Notes: generated by a model from the sequence alone, not told the origin. A DNA stretch of 39,572 bases from an uncultured Oscillospiraceae bacterium (GCA_910583935.1 CAJTZM010000016.1:1-39572); one strand, 5' to 3'; shown: positions 25,801-33,590, numbered from the stretch's first letter. Program-made: numbers and translations.

Positions 25801-27538
25801 ACAGGTTGACAAGTCCCGGCGTTTCGCTGCTCAATACCGTTTGGGGATTGGAAATTTCCGCCCCCGGCGTATAATCCCTCGGCGTATCTGATCCGGTCCA
25901 GGTCCGCAGCACCACCGAATTCTTTGCCACGTCGTCCTTGCCGTCTACGGTAACGCTGGCATATTTGGCGGCACCGTTTTTGGCGCCCATGTTCAGCTGC
26001 AAATCATACTGATACGGGCCCACCGGATGAATGTCAAGCCCCGGGACGTTGCCCTTGTAGGCGTCCAGCGTTTTGATGCCCGGCAGATCGGTGGTTTTCT
26101 CATCCTCCGGCGCGTCCGGGTCGGCGACAGGGTATCTTTTCGTCCCGCTCTCACCGATCTCCTGCACCTGGGTCACACCTACCAGCTTGCCGCGGCCCCG
26201 GATGGTCACCGGCTTGGATATGGCGCCGGTGTTGGATTTTTGCCAAACGCCGCTGCCCTCCTTGGTTTCGTAATAAACCGTCGCTTCCAGCGTACCGGTA
26301 ATATCGTCCTCCTGGGCCGTAACCGTCATCTGCTGCCATTCGGTGTTGGTTCCCTCTTTGATGATCGCATTCTGATCCGCCGGGTCTGCCGGCACCCATT
26401 CCCACTCGATTTTAAACCGGGCGTTGAACTCGCGAATATACTGGCGCAGCATAAAGTTGCCGGTAATATAGCCAAAATCGTTGTTGGCGCTGAGCATATA
26501 AGCGTACAGCTTTTCCTTCTGGGCGTCGGTCAGCTTTTCCCAGTCGATTTCTTTTTTGTCGCTGTCGGTCAGCCGGGAACCGGCGCTGTTTTCCACCCTT
26601 GTCTCAACCTCGTTCATCGCCGCCTGGGGGGTGTACACCGTCAGCATAATCGGATTAGACTGAGGCAGCTGGAAATCCAGTCGGAAGGTGGTGTCCTTAC
26701 GGATATAGTTATCCGTCTCCTTGGGAACCGGGACCAAATTTCCCGTTCCATCGTCCACCAAAATCTGTTTTCCTGTTTCATCTGTCTCAAAGCTGTACTT
26801 GAGCTTTGAATACAGGGTCAAATCAATTCGGTTATTGCCCTTTGAAATGCGGATGCGTACCTCTTTTGTCTGCTTTTTGGGGTCCTGAGAGAAGCTCAGA
26901 ACCGCCACGTCGCCGCCCTCAAACTTTTCAAACGAGCCCTTGGCGCTGTTTGGAACAATCTCAAACCGCGGCTCCTGGTTCAGCTGCTCCGCCGAGGTAC
27001 AGTTGAGCGTAATCGAGCTGAGCATGGTGATGGCCGAGGGCGTATCCGACCGAACGTCGCTGGTGGCCTTGCCGCCGTTTTTATTTTCCTCCCACAAAAT
27101 ACCTTCAGCCGTTACGGCATAGTAATTTCCTATAATGTTGTAGTCGCCCTTGGTCTCCGAGTCGGTCGCCGGCGTATAAGAACCTCCATCGGTACCCGCG
27201 CCCGGGTTAAACGCCTCGGCCACCGAAATCGAATCCTTGTTGACCGTAATACCCGCTGAATAGCTTTTATTCTCTTCGTTGTTTTCAATGGTCATGCTTT
27301 CCCGCACATAGGTCTCGGTTGAGGGGAACTGCTCTAAAATGTCAATGCTTCGCCCTGTAACAATCGAAGCCTTACCAGAGTCCCCGTCATCCCCCTTTAA
27401 AAAAGAGAGGGTCGGCCTGGTGGTCGTAGGGGTCGTCGGCTTAGTCGCGGCGGCCAGCGCCTGTATGGAACCCAGCGGCAGAAAGCTACATACCATCGCT
27501 GCCGCCAATAAAACGGATTGCATCTTTCTAAATTTCAT
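22895..27538 (-). CDS. Large secreted surface protein with cadherin-like repeats
   Basis: 1547 residues. A signal peptide (1-30, ending ALAA) is followed by a Thr/Pro linker. Residues about 50-625 are mixed beta-rich sequence. About 630-1330 contain six cadherin-like beta-sandwich repeats of about 110-125 residues, each opening with (D/N)xxLxxL and a Y-(S/T/E)-x-x-V strand and closing with a YxLxVxR-type strand. A further beta domain follows (1340-1515). NPYTG at 1537-1541 resembles a class B sorting signal. Only six residues follow it, with no membrane helix or basic tail. The ATG at 27538 has GGAGG five bases upstream. It heads an operon with sortase, flgB and flgC; function unknown. Confidence 0.85.
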   Translation of the reverse strand: MKFRKMQSVLLAAAMVCSFLPLGSIQALAAATKPTTPTTTRPTLSFLKGDDGDSGKASIVTGRSIDILEQFPSTETYVRESMTIENNEENKSYSAGITVNKDSISVAEAFNPGAGTDGGSYTPATDSETKGDYNIIGNYYAVTAEGILWEENKNGGKATSDVRSDTPSAITMLSSITLNCTSAEQLNQEPRFEIVPNSAKGSFEKFEGGDVAVLSFSQDPKKQTKEVRIRISKGNNRIDLTLYSKLKYSFETDETGKQILVDDGTGNLVPVPKETDNYIRKDTTFRLDFQLPQSNPIMLTVYTPQAAMNEVETRVENSAGSRLTDSDKKEIDWEKLTDAQKEKLYAYMLSANNDFGYITGNFMLRQYIREFNARFKIEWEWVPADPADQNAIIKEGTNTEWQQMTVTAQEDDITGTLEATVYYETKEGSGVWQKSNTGAISKPVTIRGRGKLVGVTQVQEIGESGTKRYPVADPDAPEDEKTTDLPGIKTLDAYKGNVPGLDIHPVGPYQYDLQLNMGAKNGAAKYASVTVDGKDDVAKNSVVLRTWTGSDTPRDYTPGAEISNPQTVLSSETPGLVNLSVIAQQLPPKAGPQQVTLTFRFFVQDRNGQIVPSSEKFSITINVRDSSPSQDSSLAGLEIRDQENEKIEYPFASDQLSYTQDTTGTVHIPWKSEEITLTPFVNSDWGRDKPMSLTWYDSSGKQIGGPEEIFDGQKSVAIPFEKANSLVKLKVLVKCEDPRETYWSTYELDVIRDLPSDDATLKSLGIYFEDDSEMANNLISNFDPAETEYSIEVPYSTNRLRIRAEKNHKRAKGPTITPELVGNNQYDKDLQWLDGLKTRFTEATDGIVDVTFEMLAEDGVTTRTYTVHMRRLDPNNDPSLGGLLVGDADEQSIPYEPAFKADTLTYTVDVPYQTKQIKLNITPADLNVSNIQIYSLSKDHLVFEMSQGQVKIGAWSPAMDVLPLDDDTILRVGHHTFYIVVTAENETDIREYELRVRRAEASDDALLKSLELQDQDGNKIKTFAFHPDETSYSLKVPYETTGVSFTPNTNHMWATVQINEGTQMDTVRPYIIASGKTSKVFKLNDPGNPKEFQVVVTAENGKTQKTYNISIDREAPSSDARLKGLKVDNAEDFSPVFVSNETEYSATVSEGAQGVIITATANHPGATIRIGYVLSDGSFQVIQAVESGKPSDLIEIIEANQKIGVEVTAQDGETQKIYVINFTNENLIEKTNNADLRSLVVSKGQMTPDFQAAVTEYEVAVTEDTWSVDITPRVADPLATMRVLAGTKEIGDYNGNYALALVDGENAVTIEVTSPDGTTVKNYSLKIYRNEEGKLKNLTPLEAEQVDYKNSDNVITVMISEYPRVGASVFNTLREYPEKTIVFQGNDYSLEFKASDIDRVVPQKQIYDFRMSFDSPDSSDIYSEIDSYQGNGDIINRAVFIYFEDGSSDDMLPLPGPAILHLNLGNKYGSQTLYWHYYNRARERIDYYGTIRSNKQGTVAVRIDHFSTYIVTPFHRIVGSEDLSSSIDALGAGGKTNPYTGLREVRL
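23549..25651 (-). repeat. Six degenerate cadherin-like protein repeats
   Basis: The repeat units lie at about residues 630-753, 754-872, 873-998, 1000-1113, 1116-1222 and 1230-1330 of the surface protein. They share pattern rather than DNA identity, which points to old duplications of a beta-sandwich module. Confidence 0.7.
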
Positions 27539-27734
27539 TGTAACCTCCGATTTGCATCCCGGACCGCCAACTGGAAAAAACGGCTCCCTGTTACGCTGAT
27601 GTAGAAGAAATTCGGTGGATATACCCCTCATCCGGGCGGATAAAGCCTTTTATGCACTGTTTTTCCAGTTTTTCATGACAGCGCGGCCCATTTTTCCAAA
27701 GCCGGATCAGTATATACCTTTCCTACTCATTTTA

Positions 27735-27761
27735 TATTCGTCAGACGATGATGAAACTAAA
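27735..27761 (-). promoter_or_regulatory. Putative sigma-28 promoter of the surface protein/sortase/flgBC operon
   Basis: TTTAGTTT (complement of 27754-27761), an 11-base spacer, then GACGAATA (complement of 27735-27742). The element is nearly the same as the flagellin promoter, including the CGC just before the -35. The predicted leader of about 190 bases (27539-27728) shows no recognised riboswitch. Confidence 0.6.
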
Positions 27762-27819
27762 GCGTCACGAAAAAAATACCCCTTCCAAAATCCCCCTTCA
27801 ATTTTCTTTTTCTGCCAAA

Positions 27820-27877
27820 AGAAAAAGCCAGCGAATCACCGTCATATCCCATAACGCAGTCGCTGGCTTTCTTTTTA
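27820..27877. terminator. Bidirectional terminator downstream of fliD-fliS
   Basis: A perfect 11-base stem (27824-27834 with 27860-27870) has T-rich tracts on both sides. It ends the fliD-fliS transcript on the minus strand and could also stop plus-strand transcription. Confidence 0.8.
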
Positions 27878-27921
27878 TACCAAAAAGAATCCCTGTTCCG
27901 CAAAAATCCATCGTTTTCCCT

Positions 27922-28209
27922 TCACGGCAGATTTTTGCTGTTTTCATACATCCGCTCCAAGCGCTGGCATTCAAAGACGCAGCGCCGTCTCCCCTTGCTC
28001 GGTGAGCTTATAATCCTTGCGGCAGGTTTCCTCCGGGGCCATTCTGGCCAGACCCTTCCGCTCCGTGCCAAAAGGCAGTTGTGTCCACCGCTCCGCCCCT
28101 ACAGCGCGGCCTCTCTGTCCGTAAGCGTTCTGACCCACCGGATCATCTCACAGCCGTACCGCGGCCATCCTTCAAGAACAGGAGGATGTAAAAGCTTGTT
28201 TTCCGCCAT
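27922..28209 (-). pseudogene. Frameshifted small gene in the fliT position
   Basis: Directly after fliS, an ATG at 28209 opens 36 codons (MAENKLLHPPVLEGW..., ending in REAAL) that stop at 28099. Coding-like sequence continues in another frame (ERWTQLPFGTERKGLARM, then DYKLTEQGETALRL) to 27971, and then returns to the first frame (ECQRLERMYENSKNLP) to a stop at 27922. The whole span is 96 codons, as expected for one small gene with two compensating frame changes. fliT follows fliS in many bacteria, and the pattern A-x-x-W-x-x-L...ER is FliT-like. It may be a decayed gene, a sequencing error or chance. Confidence 0.35.
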
Positions 28210-28217
28210 AGGAACGG

Positions 28218-28607
28218 CTAATTTCCTCCTCTGGCATTTTTATCCGCCTGGATAAACGTTTCCCGCAGGTCGCAGACCATCGAAAGCACCTCGTCAACGA
28301 TGGCGTTATCCTTGTGCAGATTCGCCTGAACAAGCTGATGGTTAAAATATTCGTACAAAGCGCTCAGATTGTTGGAAATCTCATATTTAAAGTTCAGCGT
28401 GGAGTCCAGATGCTGGATGATCTGCTGCGCCTTTTGCGAAGCGATGTTCGCCATCCCATAATCCTTTGCATCGTTAAACTGCTTCACCGCGTTGAGCTGC
28501 TTAACGATCCCATCATACAGCTTAATCAGCATTTCCCCCTGGGTCATCGTCGTTACAGATTGCTGCTGGTATTTCTGATATGCATTCTGATAAGCATTCA
28601 GCGTCAT
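28218..28607 (-). CDS. fliS: Flagellin chaperone FliS
   Basis: 129 residues, full length. NAYQNAYQKYQQQSVTTMTQGEMLIKLYDGIVKQL is the FliS signature. The later segment INxNL-like ISNNLSALYEYFNHQLVQANLHKD is also conserved. FliS binds the flagellin C-terminus and prevents polymerisation in the cytoplasm. It follows fliD by 21 bases, the standard order. Confidence 0.96.
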   Translation of the reverse strand: MTLNAYQNAYQKYQQQSVTTMTQGEMLIKLYDGIVKQLNAVKQFNDAKDYGMANIASQKAQQIIQHLDSTLNFKYEISNNLSALYEYFNHQLVQANLHKDNAIVDEVLSMVCDLRETFIQADKNARGGN

Positions 28608-28628
28608 TTTTTCACCTCGTTCGCTTTG

Positions 28629-31598
28629 TTAATAGCCCATCATCTGAGTCAGCCAGGCACTTTGGCTGCTCATATTGGCGATCATCTGCTCCATGGAGTT
28701 AAACTGGTTCCAATATCTTGTTTTTTCTTTTTCATAGGTAAGCTTCAAAGCGGCGATTCTGCTGTCAATATCCTTTAAACGCTTGTAAATGGTATTGTTG
28801 GTTTCAGAAGCCTTTCCCTTTACGCCCGCGATTTCCACCAGACTGCCCGGAGAACCGGAGCTTGTGCTGGCCGTCTCCTTAATAATCTCGTTGAGCCTTA
28901 CGGCCAAACCGTTTTCACTGTCGGTAAACAGCTGCATTACGCTGTTGGGATCGGTTTCCAGAATCTGGCGCAGCTTCGCCTCACCATCGGTGGAAAAGGT
29001 CAGCTGGCCTCTTGTCTCCCACTCGCCAGTCTCAATGCCCAGCTCATACAAAGCGTAGCGGCATCCCTCCGGCTTCTGATATAAAACAGAGCGCATGGAC
29101 TGTAAAAAGGTGCTGACGGTCGAATCGCGCCGCAGAAGACCCTGTTTCGCCTTTTCCTCCCAAAGCTCGATCTCCCGCTCGCTCATCTCCTTTTTCTGGT
29201 CGGCGGTCAGGGGCGCGTAATCCCGATAGTTGGCGTCCTCGTTCAAATAGTCGTTAAGCGTCTTGACCAGCTGATTATAGGAGTCAATAAACTGCTTGAT
29301 CCCGTCCACAATCTGATCGGTATTGCGGGAAACGTCGATTTTTTCCGCTTCGCCGGTAAATATTCTGGCACCGCCGGTGGCCGGATCGTAGGAAATACCG
29401 GTGGCGGCCACCGGGGATCCATCCGCTCCCTGATAGGTGATGCCCGATTGCAGCTGGGTTCCGTCCTTGTCGTATAAAACGCCGTCCTCCACATACTGGC
29501 CCTGCTGAAGAACAACCGGATTGTTTTCCGCATCCATCAGACTGCCGCTGGCGGCAGCATAGGTGCCGGTGATGCTTTGCAGGTTAAAGCTCAGGCCGTT
29601 GACCGTAAAGGCGTTGCTGCTTCTTTCGGTCAGCATTCCGTCGATCTTGACCAGCGCGTTTTCCCCCTCCACAACCTTCGAGGCCGCGCCCGAGGCAACG
29701 CCCAGCTCCAGCGAATCCGCCTTAAACAGCTTCTGCATGGTGTCCGCGTCCCCAACCTGGACTGTGCCGGAGCCGGTCAAAACGATTTGACCGTTTTCAT
29801 AGGACAGCTCATTGGTCTTCTCTCCCAGCTGCGAAAGCTTGGTATCCGGAGAAAGGACCGCGCCATCCTTTCCGACCAGCCCGGTCAGGCCCAGCTGGCC
29901 CAACGTCGTCTCGCTGGTTACGTAAACGGGACTTTCCGCACCGTCGGTTAAATCCGAAAGCTTGGTGCTCTGGTCCAGCGCCTTGCCCTCTTTGTCATAC
30001 AACTCGGTCAGCCCCAGCTCAGACAGGGTCGTATCGCCCGAAAGATAGGACAGGCTCCCCGTCTTTTCGGTCAGCTCCGAAAGCTTGGTGCTGCCGGAAA
30101 CCGCCTTGCCGTTTTTGTCGTATATGCCGGTCAGCCCCAGCTCAGACAGGGTAATATCCCCTGAAATTACACCCCTTGTGAAACCGGAAACAACCCGGTT
30201 GCCCGAAAGGATCTGAGTATTTGCATCGCCCGCTCCCAGCAGCGCGTTGAGGAAGTTGCCCTCCTGCTGCGTCATGGAAATGGTCCGCCCTGCGCCGGAA
30301 TCGGTCGCCTCCAGCGTAAAGGTGTCCGACTGGGCGCGGTAAACCAAGCGTACGCCGGCGTCGCTGCCGTTGATTTCCGAAATGACATCAATCAGCGTAT
30401 CGTCCTCGGAAAAGCTGAATTGCTCGCCGTTAATGGTAAACTGGAAGCGGGACCCCTGCAGGCCGCCGGCAAAATACAAATCCTTTAAGGCGCTGCCCAT
30501 ATTAATGCGGTTGGACTGTCCGTTCTCCAGGCCCATTGCGTCCAGCAAGGCTGCGTTGCCGCCCACCGCTACCGCGCGGCCGTCGGAAACGCTCAGCTCA
30601 AAGCCGCTGCCGGAGGCGATCACCCGAATCTGATTCTTGCCGTGGGCACTGTCAAGCCCCTTTTGCAGCGAGGTCTTAAATTTCTCTAAATCCACCGATC
30701 CGTCGGTATTGAGGATCTCCCGCAAATCGATTTTTACATCTTTTTTCAGATCGTCCAGCGTTACCGTAAAGCTCAGCTCCGGCGTCTCGTTTACCTTGCC
30801 GGACAAGCCGGACGACTTTTTGTCGCTGGACAGGGAAGAATGAGCCCCCGCCGCAAGTCCCAGCCGTTTCAGGCCGATCGCCCCGGAATCGGCGGATACG
30901 CCGATGGTCTTCGGCGGATCGTCGCTGTTCACCAAGCTGACCGCGCCCTCCCGTACGGTGGCCTTGACCCCTGTGCCGGAAAACGCCTCGTTCAGCTTCG
31001 CCTCAATGGCCGCATCCCGCTGCGAAGTGCTGGAAAAGCTCCGGAAGGAATTGCCGTCTACAAACACATCCCGCAGGTCCGCCTCTACCGTCTGGTCGCC
31101 CACCTGGAATTTTACCGTATATTCGCCGTTTTCGCCCATCTGCTCTTTTGCCAGCTTGGAGAGGGCCTCAACGTCGATCTCCCCCGCCAGCTTGCCGCTA
31201 ACCGCCGCGCCGGAGGATATGCTGCTGTTGGTGGCAAGACGGCGCACCTCCATAGAGGTGATGCCGGTCGTGGCCGAGCTGGTCGCCGAAACCTTAAACG
31301 CGTTGGAGGAGCAGGCGGCGCTCATGGCGTTAAAATAGCTTTGCGCCAACAGGTTGTTGTTGGAAGAAAAGCTGAAGTATTTCTCTTGAAAGGTGCTGAT
31401 CTGGCCGATGATATCCCGGTAAATTTCCTGTTTCCACTCCAGCTGCTGCTTAATGGCGTTCTGCTTGTCGATTTTGTTCTGCGTTCCCGCGAGCATGGAT
31501 TCTACCATGCTCTCCGTATCCATTCCGGACGCAAGCCCGGAAAAGCCCTTATTACTGCTGGCTTTATTCACATATGTGCTCGTCGAATTCACATCCAC
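28629..31598 (-). CDS. fliD: Flagellar cap protein FliD, enlarged
   Basis: 989 residues, well above the usual 450-700. The N-terminal FSGLASGMDTESMVESMLAG and the C-terminal coiled region (YKRLKDIDSRIAALKLTYEKEKTRYWNQFNSMEQMI, then NMSSQSAWLTQMMGY) are diagnostic. An inserted tandem repeat of three 41-residue units sits at about residues 480-602. FliD caps the filament and folds incoming flagellin. The GTG at 31598 was chosen because GGGGGA lies six bases upstream; a TTG at 31616 lacks a good site. A sigma-28 promoter lies immediately upstream. Confidence 0.94.
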   Translation of the reverse strand: MDVNSTSTYVNKASSNKGFSGLASGMDTESMVESMLAGTQNKIDKQNAIKQQLEWKQEIYRDIIGQISTFQEKYFSFSSNNNLLAQSYFNAMSAACSSNAFKVSATSSATTGITSMEVRRLATNSSISSGAAVSGKLAGEIDVEALSKLAKEQMGENGEYTVKFQVGDQTVEADLRDVFVDGNSFRSFSSTSQRDAAIEAKLNEAFSGTGVKATVREGAVSLVNSDDPPKTIGVSADSGAIGLKRLGLAAGAHSSLSSDKKSSGLSGKVNETPELSFTVTLDDLKKDVKIDLREILNTDGSVDLEKFKTSLQKGLDSAHGKNQIRVIASGSGFELSVSDGRAVAVGGNAALLDAMGLENGQSNRINMGSALKDLYFAGGLQGSRFQFTINGEQFSFSEDDTLIDVISEINGSDAGVRLVYRAQSDTFTLEATDSGAGRTISMTQQEGNFLNALLGAGDANTQILSGNRVVSGFTRGVISGDITLSELGLTGIYDKNGKAVSGSTKLSELTEKTGSLSYLSGDTTLSELGLTELYDKEGKALDQSTKLSDLTDGAESPVYVTSETTLGQLGLTGLVGKDGAVLSPDTKLSQLGEKTNELSYENGQIVLTGSGTVQVGDADTMQKLFKADSLELGVASGAASKVVEGENALVKIDGMLTERSSNAFTVNGLSFNLQSITGTYAAASGSLMDAENNPVVLQQGQYVEDGVLYDKDGTQLQSGITYQGADGSPVAATGISYDPATGGARIFTGEAEKIDVSRNTDQIVDGIKQFIDSYNQLVKTLNDYLNEDANYRDYAPLTADQKKEMSEREIELWEEKAKQGLLRRDSTVSTFLQSMRSVLYQKPEGCRYALYELGIETGEWETRGQLTFSTDGEAKLRQILETDPNSVMQLFTDSENGLAVRLNEIIKETASTSSGSPGSLVEIAGVKGKASETNNTIYKRLKDIDSRIAALKLTYEKEKTRYWNQFNSMEQMIANMSSQSAWLTQMMGY
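29793..30161 (-). repeat. Three tandem 123-base repeats in fliD
   Basis: Units start at 30161, 30038 and 29915, an exact 123-base (41-codon) period. Each encodes a TTLSELGLT-type opening, then YDKxGKA, then TKLSxL and a closing S/Y-rich strand. The first two units share a 24-base identical block over the opening motif, which suggests recent duplication. Confidence 0.85.
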
Positions 31599-31646
31599 GT
31601 TAAATCCCCCGTTCAAAAAAGTCGTAAAACCTTCATTTAATTTAAA

Positions 31647-31673
31647 TTATCGGCCTTCCGGCAAAAAACCAAA
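31647..31673 (-). promoter_or_regulatory. Sigma-28 promoter of fliD-fliS
   Basis: The -10 GCCGATAA (complement of 31647-31654) is a perfect sigma-28 consensus. Eleven bases upstream, TTTGGTTT (complement of 31666-31673) matches the local -35 TTTAGTTT at 7 of 8. The predicted leader to the GTG start is about 40 bases. Confidence 0.75.
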
Positions 31674-31679
31674 GCACTT

Positions 31680-32150
31680 TTATGCGTTTCCCAGCCGGGA
31701 TCTGCCGTCGCCCGCGCCGGCGCCGGAATAAAATCGGGCAGCCTTTGCGTTGGCCCCCTGATTCATCTGCTTAATATGCTTGAGAATTTGGGCCTGCTCC
31801 GTTTTTAACCGCAGCTGCGCCTGCTGGTCGCTCTGCCGCAGACGGCTGAAAACCGTCCGGATTTTTATTCCCTCTTCATACAAAAGCTGTAAAGGCTCCG
31901 GGAAGCTGCCGGCATCTGCCTGCCCTGCAATGGCCGAAAGCAGCTGCTCCCGGTCCGGGTCCTCTTGACAAAGGGCGCCAAGCTCTCTTTCCAGACCGTC
32001 GATCTTTGCAAGCAGCCTCTGGCGTTCCGCCACCAGCTCCTCCAGCTGCTCTGCCGGGCAGGACAGCATCTGCTGCGTCGCCTGCTCAAACTCGAGCAGG
32101 GTCTGCTGTTTTTTTTGCAGGGTCTGTTGAATCTGTGAAAAATTGGTCAT
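31680..32150 (-). CDS. Coiled-coil protein upstream of fliD, possible export chaperone
   Basis: 156 residues. Residues 1-60 and 85-130 are predicted long helices rich in Gln, Glu and Leu (TLQKKQQTLLEFEQATQQML; LVAERQRLLAKIDGLERELG). The xxERQxLLxKIDxLExEL pattern resembles FlgN/FliT-type export chaperones, but no family can be assigned with certainty. The tail is Gly/Ala-rich. The ATG at 32150 was preferred to a longer frame from 32237 because GAGG lies five bases upstream. It lies between the PilZ-like gene (divergent) and fliD. Confidence 0.65.
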   Translation of the reverse strand: MTNFSQIQQTLQKKQQTLLEFEQATQQMLSCPAEQLEELVAERQRLLAKIDGLERELGALCQEDPDREQLLSAIAGQADAGSFPEPLQLLYEEGIKIRTVFSRLRQSDQQAQLRLKTEQAQILKHIKQMNQGANAKAARFYSGAGAGDGRSRLGNA

Positions 32151-32188
32151 TTTTTCCTCACGAATCCTTTCAACCAACACGAACCCCC

Positions 32189-32216
32189 TTGAAAAATTTG
32201 ATAATTGTATTATGAT
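32189..32216 (+). promoter_or_regulatory. Putative sigma-A promoter of the PilZ-like gene
   Basis: TTGAAA (32189-32194), a 16-base spacer and TATGAT (32211-32216) point toward the PilZ-like gene. The predicted start site gives a leader of about 30 bases. Confidence 0.5.
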
Positions 32217-32253
32217 AAATAGAAAGGGATTTTTCATTGGGGAGGGGTAACCT

Positions 32254-32955
32254 TTGAGTTATGATAAACAGACAAAGAAATTTACAGCGGTTTTAAAGAC
32301 ATTGGAGGGCAGAATTGTCGAGTATGGAACCGCTTACGTTTCTTTAAAGGACCAAAGCCTTGACTTTACAAGCGATTTTGTTCCGATTTTCAAAATGGGG
32401 ATGCGCCTGAAGGTGGTCCATGTACAAAAAGACATCGAGGTGCGCAGCTTTGAGGGCGAGGTCTATCTTTCCTCCCAGCACCTGCTGCGCCTGGTCGCTA
32501 TAGAGGACGAGATTCTTCCCGGCGCCTCCTCGGTGGAATCCTATGATACAAAAATGGACGGACAGGCCTCGGTCAAAATCCCTCCGGCCGAGGCGCCGAA
32601 GCGCTTTTCCTTTCTGCACAAGCAGAAGACGGTCCTGCTTCCCTCGTCCTTTCCCGTTTCGATTTACGAGGTCTCCCTGTCCCAGTTTAAATTCACCTGC
32701 GACGTGGTGCTGGAAAAAGATCAGCAGCTGATTCTGGACGTCCGGCACCCGGTCCGCTTAAAATCGCTGCCCATGCAGGTGGATCTGGCCATAACCTTCG
32801 GCGCCGCGCAAACGCACAGCTACCGCTGCAATATCCTGGATTTGGCGGGATATAACTACATGCAGCTGGAAGAATATGTGCGCAAATTAAGCCTTGCCAG
32901 CAAGATGTTCCCAAACGAGGACGCTATTCCTTCATCCGAAGGAAAAAATCCTTGA
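32254..32955 (+). CDS. PilZ-like (degenerate) domain protein
   Basis: 233 residues. An N-terminal beta domain (about 10-85) is joined by a linker to a C-terminal domain (about 125-220). That domain follows the PilZ strand pattern: SIYEVSLSQFKFTCDVVLEK, then LILDV, a later YRCNILDLAGYN and a closing EEYVRKL helix. The RxxxR and D/NxSxxG c-di-GMP motifs are not intact: EVSLSQF stands where NxSxxG is expected. Nucleotide binding is therefore doubtful. The start is TTG at 32254 after GGGGAGGGG. Its 3' end overlaps csrA on the other strand by 32 bases. Confidence 0.6.
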   Translation: MSYDKQTKKFTAVLKTLEGRIVEYGTAYVSLKDQSLDFTSDFVPIFKMGMRLKVVHVQKDIEVRSFEGEVYLSSQHLLRLVAIEDEILPGASSVESYDTKMDGQASVKIPPAEAPKRFSFLHKQKTVLLPSSFPVSIYEVSLSQFKFTCDVVLEKDQQLILDVRHPVRLKSLPMQVDLAITFGAAQTHSYRCNILDLAGYNYMQLEEYVRKLSLASKMFPNEDAIPSSEGKNP

Positions 32956-33166
32956 CCTCGTCGATGGCGGCCGCCTTTGCCGCCGTCTGGTTCTCCTGAA
33001 TCGTGGCGTATAGCTCCTCGCGGTAAACCTTGATATTTGCCGGAGCCGTGATTCCGATTTTCACCCGGTCGCCGCTTATTTCGGTGATCTTAATTTCGAT
33101 CCCGCTGTCCAGCAGCGCTGAATCCAAGAGAACGGTTTCTCCGATTTTTCTTGATAAAACCAACAT
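32924..33166 (-). CDS. csrA: Translational regulator CsrA
   Basis: 80 residues. MLVLSRKIGETVLLD opens the fold, and the RNA-binding end strand is ITAPANIKVYREEL. A short helical tail follows. CsrA dimers bind GGA motifs, here most likely in the flagellin leader, and are antagonised by FliW. The start follows GGAGGAG and lies one base after the fliW stop region. It is the last gene of the flgM operon and is convergent with the PilZ-like gene. Confidence 0.96.
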   Translation of the reverse strand: MLVLSRKIGETVLLDSALLDSGIEIKITEISGDRVKIGITAPANIKVYREELYATIQENQTAAKAAAIDEVKDFFLRMKE

Positions 33167-33167
33167 T

Positions 33168-33590
33168 TTACTTCTCCTCCCGGAACAGAGGATAGCGGAT
33201 TGGGAAATCCTCTTCTAAAATAAACTGGGCGGCCAAATGCCGCTGGGGATTGACCACAATCGGACTTTTTAAATTCACGGTGGATTTGGAAAAGGGCTCC
33301 CGGATCGAGGCCATCAGCCAGCACATACAATCCCCTTCCCCCAAAAGCCGCACCGTTTCCGCCGGAAGCTTGGGCCGGTAATGGTCGTTCACCAGCTCAG
33401 GCTCCACCAAAAGAAAGCACAGCGCCTGCTCCTCCACCGATTGCAGCCAGATAAAATGCTCGCTGATCTCCTTGTGGTACAGAAAAGCAAAGCGCTTATA
33501 ATGCTCAAAGCCATAAATCGGGCTTGTAAAGGTGATCAGATCCTTTTCATCTACTTCAATTTCTCCAAAATCGCGTGTATTCAGCTTCAT
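33168..33590 (-). CDS. fliW: Flagellar assembly factor FliW
   Basis: 140 residues. NTRDFGEIEVDEKDLITFTSPIYGFEHYKRFAFL and VNLKSPIVVNPQRHLAAQFIL are FliW signatures. FliW binds flagellin and CsrA in a partner-switch. When flagellin is exported, free FliW removes CsrA from the hag leader. The ATG at 33590 was chosen because the protein then starts at the conserved MKLNTRDFG; a frame from 33689 would run through a hairpin. Confidence 0.95.
   Translation of the reverse strand: MKLNTRDFGEIEVDEKDLITFTSPIYGFEHYKRFAFLYHKEISEHFIWLQSVEEQALCFLLVEPELVNDHYRPKLPAETVRLLGEGDCMCWLMASIREPFSKSTVNLKSPIVVNPQRHLAAQFILEEDFPIRYPLFREEK

Noticed and set aside
26027..26809. 260-codon plus-strand frame antisense to the surface protein
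   Set aside because: Arg/His/Leu-rich antisense shadow without start signals.
27539..27734. Possible c-di-GMP riboswitch in the surface-protein leader
   Set aside because: The GEMM core and tetraloop receptor elements are not present; only short unconvincing stems are seen.
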